Shown: positions 23,273 through 33,000 of the stretch, piece after piece
Layout: the number at the start of each line of letters is the position of its first letter
How positions within the stretch are numbered: position 1 is the first letter of the stretch
Source of the DNA: Planctomycetia bacterium
GTDB taxonomy: Bacteria > Planctomycetota > Planctomycetia > Pirellulales > Thermoguttaceae
Length of the DNA: 53,353 nt
Assembly: GCA_030527015.1 (NCBI GenBank)
Contig: JAUNBR010000018.1
Span: 1-53,353 of the forward strand
Direction of reading: 5' to 3'
Notes under the pieces: model-generated
Seen by the model: the letters and a program-made list of their open reading frames with translations, nothing else
Database searches by the model: none
What the model was told of the DNA's origin: nothing
Position numbers and translations under genes: made by a program

Positions 23273-25775
23273 AACAGGTTATCTTCCGACCGACCGAATA
23301 GGCGATGAAACGACCATCCGACGAAACGGCTGCCCCACGACAAATGCCGTCCATAAGAATGTGTTTTAATGTTCTTCCCGTATCCACATCATGGAACGAC
23401 AGATACCAGTCGTAATCAGCACAGACCGCCACACGACGCTTCGTCCGTGCCACCGGTTCGGGTGCGGGTTCCGGTTTAACGACGGGTTCTGGTGTGGGTT
23501 CCGGTGTGACTGGAGAATTGGGTTTCGTCTCCGAGTCGCGCAGACGCTTCTTTTCACGAAGGGTTTCCGAAAGCGTCGGACTGACGGGGGGAGGGGCGGA
23601 GATCGCGTCGGGCACGAAGGCGGCATTCCCACAATACACGTCAGGATATTCCCGAATTAATTCCAGCGTTTCCGCATTCCGAAGCTGGGCGGAACGCGCT
23701 TTCCACGTTCGGTGAGTTTTTTCGACCGTCGTCCGTGACAGGATTTCCTTTCCGTCGGGAGAAATTTCCAGCAAAAAACATGTCGGAAATTTTTCGGGTG
23801 CATCCGCGATTTTTTCCCCGGTGTGCGCATCCAGAGCCTGAAATTTTCCATTTACAGACGAAACGTAAAGCGTGTTTCCATCTTTAGATAAGACGAAATT
23901 CGCTCCGACAGAAAATTTTGGAGTGATTTCCCGAATCTGTTTTCCTGTCTGCACATCCCAGAAACGGATGGTTCGACGTTCTTGTTCGTTCTGATCCAGC
24001 GTGACTAGCGTCTTTCCGTCCTGGGCGTACTGCATGAATGTTGTCTGCGGAGCATTCCATCGTTTGACGCATTCCCAAGTCGAAGTATCCCAGATGGAGA
24101 TGGTAGTTCTTATGTAGCTAGTGCTTGCAGCGGAAATTCGTGTTCCGTCCGGGGAAAGTGCCAGTGAGTTGTACGAGCCCATATCCGCAGCGTAAAGGGA
24201 GTGAAGGAATTCTCCCGTCTGCACATCCCAAGTTATTAGTGTTTCGGGAGAGGAGAGCACGAGCGTAAACAGACAGCTGCTGTCCTGAGAAAAGAGTATC
24301 GTGGTGATGTCGCCGAATGGTTCATGATCCAGCAGGTGCAGAACCTTACCCGACGCTAAATCGTAAAGATAAACCTGACGGTTCTGATATGCGGCGGCAG
24401 CGTATTTTCCATTCGGCGAAACGGCGGGACGAGCACTCAGGTCAGATGTCGTTTTAGGAAACGCATGCAAGATTTCGCCTGTTTTTTTGTCCCGAATCTG
24501 TAGATTTCTGTCCCAGCCAGTCGTCGCAATCAGAGAACGGCCTGCCAGAGAAGGAAGGGTTCCCTCCGGTTTTGGTGTGGAGGCCACGGCTGGCGCGGGT
24601 TCCGGCGTGGATTCAGGTTTTGGTGTGGATTCAGGTTTTGGTGTGACGGGAGGGAAAAATGGTTTTTCGGAGTGTGTTTTTTTCAGAGTCGCGACAGAAG
24701 CATATTTTTGTATGGTCATCCAGCCGAACACTCCTCCACAGACCGCCAGGAGTAATACGATCGCTCCCCAGACGAACATGCTTTTTCGGGAGGCAGAATT
24801 CTTCTTCGGCGTCTCCACATTTTCCATCGAAAGAGGCACGGGGTTTTCCATCTTCCTCGATTTCAGAGCGTTTACAAAATCCACGCAGGAATCGTAACGT
24901 AAATTTCGGTTTTTGGCCATGACCCGACAGAGGACGGAATTCACGTGGGGCGGCACCTCCGCCAACGCATCGGGCGGACTGTTCAGCACCTTATGCATTA
25001 ATACCGCGGGCGCAATCGACGTGAAAGGTAAGCGCCCGGAAAGCATCTGATACGCCATTACCCCCAGCGCGTATTGGTCGGTGCGCGAATCTTGATGTGA
25101 ACCGCTTATCTGCTCGGGCGGCATGTAGGGCAGTGTTCCCGAAATGCTGAAGGAGTCGTTTTCCGGGTCACATGACTGCGTGGAATGGTATTCTGCGGCC
25201 AGGCCAAAATCAATTAATTTCAGTTCGTCGACCTGCGGCTCATTTCCCTCGATCGGAATCATTACGTTTTGCGGCTTCACGTCTCGATGAAGGATTTTTT
25301 TCTTGTGCGCATAATCCAGCGCCACCGCCACGAACGCGAGAATCTCGACCGTCTGCTCGAACGTGAAAACGCCCCCCGGCTGCTGGAGCTGTAAGTCGGA
25401 AAGCTCAATTCCCGGGACGTAATCCATTACGAGAAAATAACCGTATGTCTCGTCCAGCGCGAACGTTAGTGCGGAACAGATGTTCGGATGCCGCAACTTG
25501 CGCACCAGCTCGAACGACTTCTGGATTTTCTCCATCTCGAATTTATTTCGCTGTAATTCCGGCGGCACGACCTTCAAAACGACCTGCTGAATTTCGGTCT
25601 CGTTCGCCCCCATTTCCATGGCCAGCCAGACCGCCCCCATTCCGCCCTGGCCGAGAAATTTTTCGATTCGGTACCGCGTCCCTAAAATCATCCCAGGACG
25701 GAGCGGTTCCTGCGGAGCAGCGGCGTCTTTCGTGGAGTGCTCAGGATTAAAATGCATCGTGGGTTCTTCTGGCAT
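22965..25775 (-). CDS. Membrane Ser/Thr protein kinase with extracytoplasmic WD40 domain, frameshifted near 23125-23135
   Basis: PknB-like Hanks-type kinase. Glycine loop GQGGMGAVW at 42-50, ATP-binding Lys68, catalytic HRDVKPQN at 163-170, DFG at 189-191 and the PPE motif near 219-221. One membrane helix (333-355) is followed by PKPEST-type repeats and then WD40 repeats. The frame loses homology after CVKIWK; the true continuation is in the overlapping frame. Removing one A from either of two A4 runs (plus-strand T runs 23125-23128 or 23132-23135) restores a single protein of about 1,877 residues ending at 20141. The start is ATG 25775, preceded by GAGGA. A further upstream ATG (25856) would translate repeat-derived sequence. 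Kinase-WD40 fusions are common in planctomycetes and likely sense envelope signals (inference). Confidence 0.85.
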   Translation of the reverse strand: MPEEPTMHFNPEHSTKDAAAPQEPLRPGMILGTRYRIEKFLGQGGMGAVWLAMEMGANETEIQQVVLKVVPPELQRNKFEMEKIQKSFELVRKLRHPNICSALTFALDETYGYFLVMDYVPGIELSDLQLQQPGGVFTFEQTVEILAFVAVALDYAHKKKILHRDVKPQNVMIPIEGNEPQVDELKLIDFGLAAEYHSTQSCDPENDSFSISGTLPYMPPEQISGSHQDSRTDQYALGVMAYQMLSGRLPFTSIAPAVLMHKVLNSPPDALAEVPPHVNSVLCRVMAKNRNLRYDSCVDFVNALKSRKMENPVPLSMENVETPKKNSASRKSMFVWGAIVLLLAVCGGVFGWMTIQKYASVATLKKTHSEKPFFPPVTPKPESTPKPESTPEPAPAVASTPKPEGTLPSLAGRSLIATTGWDRNLQIRDKKTGEILHAFPKTTSDLSARPAVSPNGKYAAAAYQNRQVYLYDLASGKVLHLLDHEPFGDITTILFSQDSSCLFTLVLSSPETLITWDVQTGEFLHSLYAADMGSYNSLALSPDGTRISAASTSYIRTTISIWDTSTWECVKRWNAPQTTFMQYAQDGKTLVTLDQNEQERRTIRFWDVQTGKQIREITPKFSVGANFVLSKDGNTLYVSSVNGKFQALDAHTGEKIADAPEKFPTCFLLEISPDGKEILSRTTVEKTHRTWKARSAQLRNAETLELIREYPDVYCGNAAFVPDAISAPPPVSPTLSETLREKKRLRDSETKPNSPVTPEPTPEPVVKPEPAPEPVARTKRRVAVCADYDWYLSFHDVDTGRTLKHILMDGICRGAAVSSDGRFIAYSVGRKITCFDTASWKPKWSVEAHSGDLIPYALAFSPDSSVLYSCGKGDSCVKIWKTENGRNIANVSEGAYLPLHYSRRLTEWKIRSGALSEPAGLSLRHRIGQGTACAES

Positions 25776-25811
25776 GATTTCCTCGTCTGCGGATGTTATA
25801 TATGCTGGTTT

Positions 25812-25828
25812 TATACCCGATGAAATGA
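25812..25828 (+). repeat. MITE-like element, left-end remnant
   Basis: TATACCCGATGAAATGA, only the left tip, about 40 bases upstream of the kinase ATG on the opposite strand. Confidence 0.55.
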
Positions 25829-25867
25829 ATATACTAAATAACAGAACGAAAGTCAAGTGTCGAGAAG

Positions 25868-25906
25868 AATAGGTTCCTACTTATTTAAAAATTTTTTTGT
25901 GCAGTA
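25868..25906 (-). repeat. MITE-like element, right-end remnant, reverse
   Basis: AATAGGTTCCTACTTATTTA and TTTTTTTGTGC resemble a reversed right half. Weak. Confidence 0.4.
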
Positions 25907-25909
25907 TAT

Positions 25910-26014
25910 TATAAACCTTATGCACGATGATTTTTTGTTTTCCCGGGATTTTTGCTTCGCTGAAAATGGTGGGTATCAGAACTGCAGAAAATGGAAATTT
26001 AAAGGAGAACCAGG
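25910..26014 (+). repeat. MITE-like element, full copy
   Basis: Diverged left end (ACCTTATGCACGATGA); good core TTTTTGCTTCGCTGAAAATG; right end GGAAATTTAAAGGAGAACCA. A weak reversed terminus follows at about 26050-26078. Confidence 0.8.
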
Positions 26015-26160
26015 AGAAAGAGAACTTGTAACGTTTTCGGACAGAAAAAATGAAAATTTTTCATGTGTCGGATATAAAAATAATAGAGGCGGGGGTGGAC
26101 GTTTTGACAATTTTTGCTATTCTTATTAAATTAAGAAGATTTTTACTGTAAAAAACATTA

Positions 26161-26264
26161 TATACCCGATACATTATAAAATTCCGCTTTTCGGTATTTT
26201 GCTTCGCTAAAAATGCCTGCGCACAGAGCCGCACAAAACGGGAATTTAAGATGGAACCAGTTTA
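26161..26264 (+). repeat. MITE-like element, full copy
   Basis: Starts TATACCCGATACATTATAAA and ends GGAACCAGTTTA. Lies upstream of the metallophosphoesterase. Confidence 0.9.
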
Positions 26265-26388
26265 ACGATATTTTTGTTGCGATTATAATTATTTGCAGGC
26301 AGCACCGTATGAGACTAAAAATTTAAAGGACAGTGGAAAACGCACGGAATATTATAGAGAGATGTCCTGTAATGAATGGTAAAATTTA

Positions 26389-27273
26389 ATGAAGTTACAT
26401 TCCCGTACAGCAGAAGAGACGATTTCATTATTTCATGAAGCCACGGAGGCGAATCAGCGGACGGCGGCACTTCAGGGAAATACTGTAGTGCTGCATGAGG
26501 GAAATGCAGAAGATGTGTTGTTGACGGGAGATATACATGGAAATGCTGAAAATTACAGGGCGATTGTGCAAAAAGCGGAAATGGAAACTCATGCCAGGCG
26601 CCATTTAGTGTTTCAAGAAATATGTCATGGAGGTGGTTTTTATCCGGAAGGAGGAGGGTGCCGTTCCCATCAGGTTTTAGAGGATGTCGTGGAGATGAAA
26701 GTGCGTTATCCTCAGAGAGTTCATCATATTCTCAGTAATCATGAAATGGCGGAACTTACGGAGTACCCTATTCAAAAAAGTAAACAGCTGCTGAATTATA
26801 CTTTTGCCAGCGGGTTACGTTACTGTTATGGAGCTCGGGCAGATGATGTTCGTCTGGCGATGGTCGGTTATCTGGAGAGCTGTCCTCTGGCGGTACGGAT
26901 TTCAGATAAGATTTTCTTTAGCCACAGTATTCCAGAACATTTGGATGTGTCAGGGCAGACTTTTGACCGAACGATTTTTTTTCGCGCACTGGATCCTGGT
27001 TCGGATTTTGTACGTGATGGATCCGTATATCGTCTTGTGTGGGGACGAGATTATCGTCAGGTAAACGCGGATATTTTTGCGGAAATTGTAAATGCTGATA
27101 TTTTAGTGACAGGTCATGATCCTTGTCTGGATGGCTGCAAATTTCCTAATTTTCGTCAGGTGGTGCTGGACTGCTGTGGCCCCTGTGCGTGTGTGATGCT
27201 TATACCGACAGATTCCAGTGTAACACTGAGAAATTTTCATTATTATGTTTTTTGTCTGGATTCAGAGAAATGA
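26389..27273 (+). CDS. Calcineurin-like metallophosphoesterase (PPP-like phosphatase)
   Basis: Metal-dependent phosphoesterase. Visible motifs: GDIHGN at about residues 47-52 (first metal site), SNHEMAE at about 115-121 (variant of GNHE), FSHS near 181, and TGHD near 242. The middle GDxVDRG motif of PPP phosphatases is not present. Its place is taken by HLVFQEICHGGGFYPEGGG, where Glu may replace the bridging Asp. The C-terminus is Cys-rich (DCCGPCACVM). The substrate is unknown; protein phosphatase or nucleotide hydrolase are both possible. There is no clear Shine-Dalgarno before the ATG. An intrinsic terminator overlaps the stop codon. Confidence 0.82.
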   Translation: MKLHSRTAEETISLFHEATEANQRTAALQGNTVVLHEGNAEDVLLTGDIHGNAENYRAIVQKAEMETHARRHLVFQEICHGGGFYPEGGGCRSHQVLEDVVEMKVRYPQRVHHILSNHEMAELTEYPIQKSKQLLNYTFASGLRYCYGARADDVRLAMVGYLESCPLAVRISDKIFFSHSIPEHLDVSGQTFDRTIFFRALDPGSDFVRDGSVYRLVWGRDYRQVNADIFAEIVNADILVTGHDPCLDGCKFPNFRQVVLDCCGPCACVMLIPTDSSVTLRNFHYYVFCLDSEK

Positions 27274-27309
27274 GTGGAAAAAATGTGGAATCCACTCATT
27301 TTGTTTTTT
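27269..27309 (+). terminator. Intrinsic terminator overlapping the metallophosphoesterase stop codon
   Basis: AATGAGTGGA pairs with TCCACTCATT, followed by TTGTTTTTTG. The stop codon TGA is inside the 5' arm. Confidence 0.85.
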
Positions 27310-27560
27310 GCGACAGAAAAATTGTTTTTCTGTGAAATTAAAAAACAGAAAGAGGAAATGGGCAGTGCATGATGTACGGATATTATTTAAATGATTTTCC
27401 TGTGAGGGTGAGTAAAACTGAAATTTGGTGAGTGAACCGACGAAACGATACGAAAAGAGGATATTTTGTGCGTTTTATGTGTGTTATTCCTCGAAAATCG
27501 TTAAAATCAAATTTAAAAATGAAAAATTTTGTAAAAAAAGACGATATTTTCATTTTTTTG

Positions 27561-27590
27561 TTGACTTACAGAGGGTGATTTGGTTATACT
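27561..27590 (+). promoter_or_regulatory. Sigma-70-like promoter for the secreted coiled-coil / GNAT pair
   Basis: TTGACT (27561-27566), an 18-base spacer and TATACT (27585-27590), about 95 bases before the first gene. The surrounding DNA is AT-rich. No operator is recognised. Confidence 0.6.
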
Positions 27591-27683
27591 ATAAAAGTAT
27601 TTAGTGTTTTGTAGCGGTGTAACTTTCACAGGTATGGTGAATGTCAGAATCTTACTCAAGAAAATGTTAGTTAAAAATTGAAT

Positions 27684-29210
27684 ATGATTTTTTCTAAAAT
27701 GAAACAGAACCGTATTTTCCCTGTTTATGGGATAATATTTATATTAAGTGGCTTTTTTTCTCTGTATGGTGGAGTTTCCCGGTCAGAAGCGCAGCAGACG
27801 CCGGCCCCCAGGACTTCTTCCTCTGCAGGCAGACAAAAAACTCGGCCTGTTTTTCCACCGCGGCAGTTAGCTCCACATGTAATGCGTGCGAAAAATCCAT
27901 TTTTAGATTTTTCTGAAACGAATTTTGTGCACGATATATATGAAATTACGGTGAAGAAGCCGGAATATACATGGGCGAAAAATATTTCGTATCGTGGAGA
28001 CATCTGGTATTTTGATATCGAGTTTAAGCCCATGAGGTCCATTACGCTGGATATTCCGGATTCGGATGGTCGGCTAAAACGGCATATAATATGGTATCTT
28101 ATTTATAAAGTCCGAAATCCAGGAATGGTGTATCGTCCTGTGGCCCAGACGCACAGTGCGCCGACGATTACGCTTATGCGGCATATGAAGAGTCTGGGGA
28201 GTCATCCGGTTCCGGTGGAGCGGCAGTATTATGAGGTTACGCGTAATCCGGAACAGAGCCTGCGATTTATTCCTAATTTTGAGCTGGTAACGTGGGATTC
28301 CACGCAGTATGAGCCGGAAAAAAGATCAGAAAAGTTAGAGGATTTATTGCCGCGGCTGAAAGTGAGAATCGCGGAGTTAAAGAAAGTGTCGGGACCCCAG
28401 AATGAAAAATGGCTCAGCACATTACAGAAATTGGACACGGCGATAACACGTCAGATGAGTCAGGTCGGGGAACTGCGGGAGTTAAACCGTGTGCGGGGCG
28501 AGAAGAAAAAAGTTTCAGAACAGTGGAAGGCTTTAAAGGAGTGGCAGACGCAGGAGAAAGATAAATTGAGGGCGGAGATAAAGAGGCTGGAAGCCCAAGA
28601 GAAGAAATTACAGGAAATTTTGGATGAAAAGTTGAGGAATATGGATATATTTCGGCGGCTGGAAGCGTGGGGGAGTTTAGATCAGCAGATGCAGCTAGAA
28701 GAATTGGGTCATTCAGGCCAGCTGAAAGAGCTGGAAAGAACGCTGGAAGCGAATGCTGCCAAGAGTGGAATGAAACCGATGCAGTTTAATTATTTAGATC
28801 GGTATATTCCTCTGGCGGTAACGGCTATAAATCGTAAAGAAGATCCGGGGCGGAAAATATATGATTCCATTCAGATGATGTATAAAGAAATTAAACCGGG
28901 AGAAGAGGTCTGGGGAGTGGCGTTATGGTCTGGAGTGAATTCATCCACGGATAAGTTTTCTGTTTATGTTAGTGGTCTGACGAATGCGTATGAATGGAAT
29001 GAAGATCCGGCAGCATATAAAAATTCGGATACACCGGCGGCTGGCGCAACTTATCGGTATAAAACGTTAAAACTGAATTACTGGTGTCCGGGAGATGAAA
29101 CGCCATCAGGACAGCGGACGGAAGTTTTTCGTATGGGTATTCCGGGAATGGATGGAGGAAGTGATTATCGCTGGATTTATCGCGCTCCGAAGGCAAAAGG
29201 AGATGAGTAA
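27684..29210 (+). CDS. Secreted protein with central coiled coil, unknown function
   Basis: Not recognised. The signal peptide has a hydrophobic core of about 18 residues (VYGIIFILSGFFSLYGG) and probable cleavage after SEA. The N-terminal domain (about 60-200) and C-terminal domain (about 355-500) are mixed alpha/beta and contain strings such as YLIYKVRNPG and YKTLKLNYWCPGDE. Between them, about residues 210-350 form a charged Lys/Glu/Leu/Gln-rich coiled coil, which looks like an insertion between two halves of one domain. I take ATG 27684; an in-frame TTG at 27678 and ATG at 27699 are alternatives. A good sigma-70-like promoter lies about 95 bases upstream. The next gene follows after 33 bases, so the two are probably co-transcribed. 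Confidence 0.78.
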   Translation: MIFSKMKQNRIFPVYGIIFILSGFFSLYGGVSRSEAQQTPAPRTSSSAGRQKTRPVFPPRQLAPHVMRAKNPFLDFSETNFVHDIYEITVKKPEYTWAKNISYRGDIWYFDIEFKPMRSITLDIPDSDGRLKRHIIWYLIYKVRNPGMVYRPVAQTHSAPTITLMRHMKSLGSHPVPVERQYYEVTRNPEQSLRFIPNFELVTWDSTQYEPEKRSEKLEDLLPRLKVRIAELKKVSGPQNEKWLSTLQKLDTAITRQMSQVGELRELNRVRGEKKKVSEQWKALKEWQTQEKDKLRAEIKRLEAQEKKLQEILDEKLRNMDIFRRLEAWGSLDQQMQLEELGHSGQLKELERTLEANAAKSGMKPMQFNYLDRYIPLAVTAINRKEDPGRKIYDSIQMMYKEIKPGEEVWGVALWSGVNSSTDKFSVYVSGLTNAYEWNEDPAAYKNSDTPAAGATYRYKTLKLNYWCPGDETPSGQRTEVFRMGIPGMDGGSDYRWIYRAPKAKGDE

Positions 29211-29243
29211 ATTTATCTCAGAGGAGGAAAAGGGGAGGAGAGT

Positions 29244-29690
29244 GTGCTGAAAATTCGGAAAATAACTGCAGAGGATCAGGAAAAATATCTGCAGATGTCG
29301 GAAGAATTTTATAATTCCAGCGCAGTTTTACATCCGATTCGTCAGGAATATCGAGAAAAAACGTTTATGGAGATGATGAAATCGGATCTGTATTTAATTG
29401 GATTTATATTAGAAATAGATGAACACTGCGCAGGATATGCTTTATTGAGCAGATCTTTTTCTCCGGAAGCAGGAGGTGCCGTCATTTGGCTGGAAGAAAT
29501 TTATTTGCGTCCGGCATTTCGTGGCAGAGGAATGGGAAGGGAGTTTTTTTTATTTTTAGAAGAAAATTATCCGGTAAGTCGTTATCGTCTTGAAGTGTCG
29601 CCTGAAAATAAACATGCGGTTCAGTTATATCTTTCGCTGGGATATAGAGAATTGCGGTATACACAGATGATTAAGGAAAACGAAAACTGA
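29244..29690 (+). CDS. GNAT family N-acetyltransferase
   Basis: Small cytoplasmic acetyl-CoA-dependent acyltransferase of 148 residues. The acetyl-CoA-binding R/Q-x-x-G-x-G motif is RGRGMG at about residues 93-98, preceded by the typical strand VIWLEEIYLRP. The C-terminal NKHAVQLYLSLGYRE matches the conserved N-A-x-x-L-Y-x-x-x-G-F end of the fold. The substrate cannot be predicted. It starts with GTG behind a strong GGGGAGGAG ribosome site, 33 bases after the previous stop, which suggests an operon with the secreted coiled-coil gene. It converges on the giant minus-strand gene, and the gap between them is filled by two facing repeat elements. Confidence 0.88.
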   Translation: MLKIRKITAEDQEKYLQMSEEFYNSSAVLHPIRQEYREKTFMEMMKSDLYLIGFILEIDEHCAGYALLSRSFSPEAGGAVIWLEEIYLRPAFRGRGMGREFFLFLEENYPVSRYRLEVSPENKHAVQLYLSLGYRELRYTQMIKENEN

Positions 29691-29775
29691 ATGATGCCGG
29701 ATGGTGGTAAATTTCTGTTTTATTTTCCCACTTTTCTCTAAACATGTCCACCAGTGGCCGCATGAAATGTGGATT

Positions 29776-29880
29776 TCCTGGTTTACGTTAAATTTACGTT
29801 TTTTGCGGTTATGAAACCGACATTTTCAGTGAAGTAAAAAATGCTGGAAAAACGGAAATTTATAGCATATCTGGGATAAC
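29776..29880 (-). repeat. MITE-like element, full copy, reverse
   Basis: TTCAGTGAAGTAAAAAATGC core and ATAGCATATCTGGGAT end. It faces the next copy between two convergent genes. Confidence 0.82.
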
Positions 29881-29899
29881 ATATAAAGCCATAAAATTT

Positions 29900-29995
29900 T
29901 ATATCTGATATATTCCATTTCTCCGGCATTTCTAAATGCGTGAAATGCCGGGGTTTAGTGCCGCATGAAATGAAATTTTAAGCTGAACGGGTTTA
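29900..29995 (+). repeat. MITE-like element, full copy
   Basis: Core CCGGCATTTCTAAATGCG / TGAAATGCCGG is a near-perfect hairpin; right end AAATTTTAAGCTGAACGGG. Confidence 0.82.
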
Positions 29996-30008
29996 AAGAA
30001 AAACGTGG

Positions 30009-33000
30009 CTAAATGATAAATGGCGGCCAGTCTGAATTTTCATTATCTGTCATATCTTGTGAAAATAAAGAGTCCTCTTCTGAAAGAAAATCCTCGGCGA
30101 AAATTTTCTCTCGGCAAGAATTCTTTTCAGCTTCCACATTTTTACGTGAAAGTTTCTCTGCATGTGGAAGATTCATGTCCATCCATTTAACATTTCCAAT
30201 TTCCGCTGCGGAAACATTTCCAGAAAATTTTAGGATCTGAATATCAGGTAAATCAGAAATTAATACGGGCAGAGAAGCGGTGGGTGCCGTTTTAATGGTA
30301 TTATAATCTGTTAAAAAACGGGACTGAAGGGAAACGTCTGTGACGGAAATATCTTTAGAAACGGAAACCTCTTCCGGGTCCAGAGTCTCTGTCTGTAAAG
30401 AGGAGATCTCATCAGAAGTAAGAATCTCTGTCTGTAACGTGGTGGGTAATTCATACGTTACGGAGATGGGAACATCCTGAGAGATATTTTTTGATAATGA
30501 TTCGGTGGTGTCCGTCAAATTTTGTGTTTCACTGGAGAAGACATATTTATCGGCGGAAACCATGTTACTGGTTTCATTAAGTGTCGAGACAGAATTTGTC
30601 CAGACATCCGTTAATCCTTTCGTAAAAGAGATCGGGAGAGTGGAAGCGCGCGATTTTCCATAATTACCCAAAAAAGTAATTAAATCATGAACGTCTACTT
30701 TTCTGTTACAGTCGAAATCATAGTGCGTGAACGCTTCCGTGGGTTCTGTTTTATTACCATAATTACCCAGAAAAGTAATTAAATCATGAACGTCTACTTT
30801 TCCTGAATCATTCACGTCATACACGACTGGAAATATTTTTGTGGAGGCAGAAGTAAGCTCTAGATTCTGAAAACTTCCGGATTTTGTTTCGCCGTGAATA
30901 TTTTGAAGTGTGAATCCGCTGTTCTGCGCCGTCTGGTTTACTGGGATTCCACATTCTGATGCGGGATCAGATGTGTTGGGGAGAAATTTAACTCGTCCCA
31001 GCATAACATACTGATTCGCTGCCACATTCTCCATGCTCGTCGTGGCGGTCATACGTAATTTTCCTGTGGTGGAGGAGGAAATGGAGAAACTTCCATTTTC
31101 GCCTGTAAAGAGGGAGGAAGATTCGAAAGTGTAAGCACCAGCATCTGTCATGGCGGGAACAAAATAAGATGGAGTATAATTGAGATCCGCAGTAATATTA
31201 GAAATGCCGGAGGTGTTCTGAGAATCGACATATGCCCAGACTTCCACCCAGAGAGTACGCCATTCATCGGCCCAGGGAAGACCGTCCGGAATGGTGGAAG
31301 TTCCTGAAATGGCAGAGTCAGATGTTTTGGTCGTGTCGTCCTGAAGGATAAGATAAGTCTCTATTTTTTCGTTCAGGTTTAAAGTAATGTTCTGAATGAT
31401 GTTACCGTCTGTATTTAAGTTGGACAGGACAGTTCCGGAATTTTCATAAATCAGAATGCCGTTCAGAGACGTGGTGATTTTTGTTCCGTGGGGAAGTGGT
31501 TCAGCACTAATCCATTTAACGTACCGTGTGGAAATGGTGGAATTTGTGCTGTTCATTTCGGTTTCATATGTTCCAGGTAACGGATTTCCGTCGGCATCTA
31601 AAACCTGAAAGATTTCCTGTAACTTCTGTAAATCTGAGGGTAAAGAGAGAGGGTTACTGAAATTCCAGGTGAAAGAGGTTTCTGTTTCGGAAGCCAATAA
31701 TTGAGAGGTTATGGTGACGGGAGAAGTGCTGTATTTAAATTTTTGTGAAATGGCGGAGGTGTATGGTACCGCGCTGACGGAGTAAAAAGTGTTGGCGGGA
31801 ATGGAAATTTCAGGCGTCTGGCTGGAATATTCCACATCACTTGTGGGTAAGTAAAAAGTAATCGTCTGACCATCTTCGGAGACAGATAAACCGGTGGGGG
31901 AAATTTGATCGTTTCCGGTATTTATGTGGATGTTTTGTAAGTCGATTAAATCGCCACGAATCGGAGTGTCAAAAGTTAAGCTGAATGAGTCTGGAGGTGA
32001 AGTAAGTGGATAATCATCTTCTGCAGGGTTTATTTTCAGCAGCTGTGGAGAAATGGAGGAGATTTGGATACCATCCACATGAAGGAAATACTCGCCGGAA
32101 AGTTCATCTGAACTGGAGACGATTAAATAATATTTTCCTCCGCTGCTAATTCCCGTTTCGAAGGTCCACTGGTTATTTGCGTAAGTACCGGAAATGGACT
32201 GACCATAAATATTTTGTAGCACGACAGTATTTTCGGAGATCGGAAAACCGTTCTGGAAGAGAGCGTTTTTGCCCCCAGGAACGGTAAGAGTTACTACGAT
32301 TTTTTTTGAAGAGTCGGCAGTAAGAGAATAATAGTCGGAATCAGAAATATTCTGGAAAATATAAAAAGCCCCGGTGGTCGTCTGGCGTGTAACTCCGCGA
32401 GTGTCTGTCACGGAGGTGTCACTCATCGGGGCGCCGATTACTGCTAAACCATTACAGATGCAGACGGAGGTTCCGAATGAATCATAAGCCTGCTGCGTAT
32501 CTGTCTGAAGCGATTCTTTTTGCGTAAACCAGGTGGTGTTTCCTGAACTGCGCTGGTAAAGCCAGGCGGAACCTGTATTTATTTTTTCAGAGAGCGTGTA
32601 TCCAGATGCGCCGATTAAAAGAGCGTTACCGTCCAGGGACAGAGAGCTGCCGAAGTGACTTTCAGAGGTGGGAGAAGAGAGGATAATTCTTTGTGCTCCT
32701 TCCCATTCTGAGGTGGTGGCATTAAGTGTGTATACATAAACAGCACCGGCTGAAGTGAAGGTGGAGACATCTTCACTAGGCGCACTGATGATCAGAAGTG
32801 AATCCTGAATTGCCAGAGAGCTTCCGAAAAGTGCGCCGGTCTGTCCCTGAAAATCACCATTCGTTTCAGCGGTAAGAGTGGAAGTGTGTGTCCAGGAATT
32901 TCCAGAATACTGGTAAACGTAAACGGAACCAGCATTTTGGTAGGAAATGCCATTATGGGTAATTGTTTGTGTGGGTGCGCCGACGAGAATGGTTTCGCCA

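Noticed and set aside
25857..26129. Plus-strand open frame of 90 codons upstream of the metallophosphoesterase
   Set aside because: It is read through a full repeat copy and its remnants; no conserved content.
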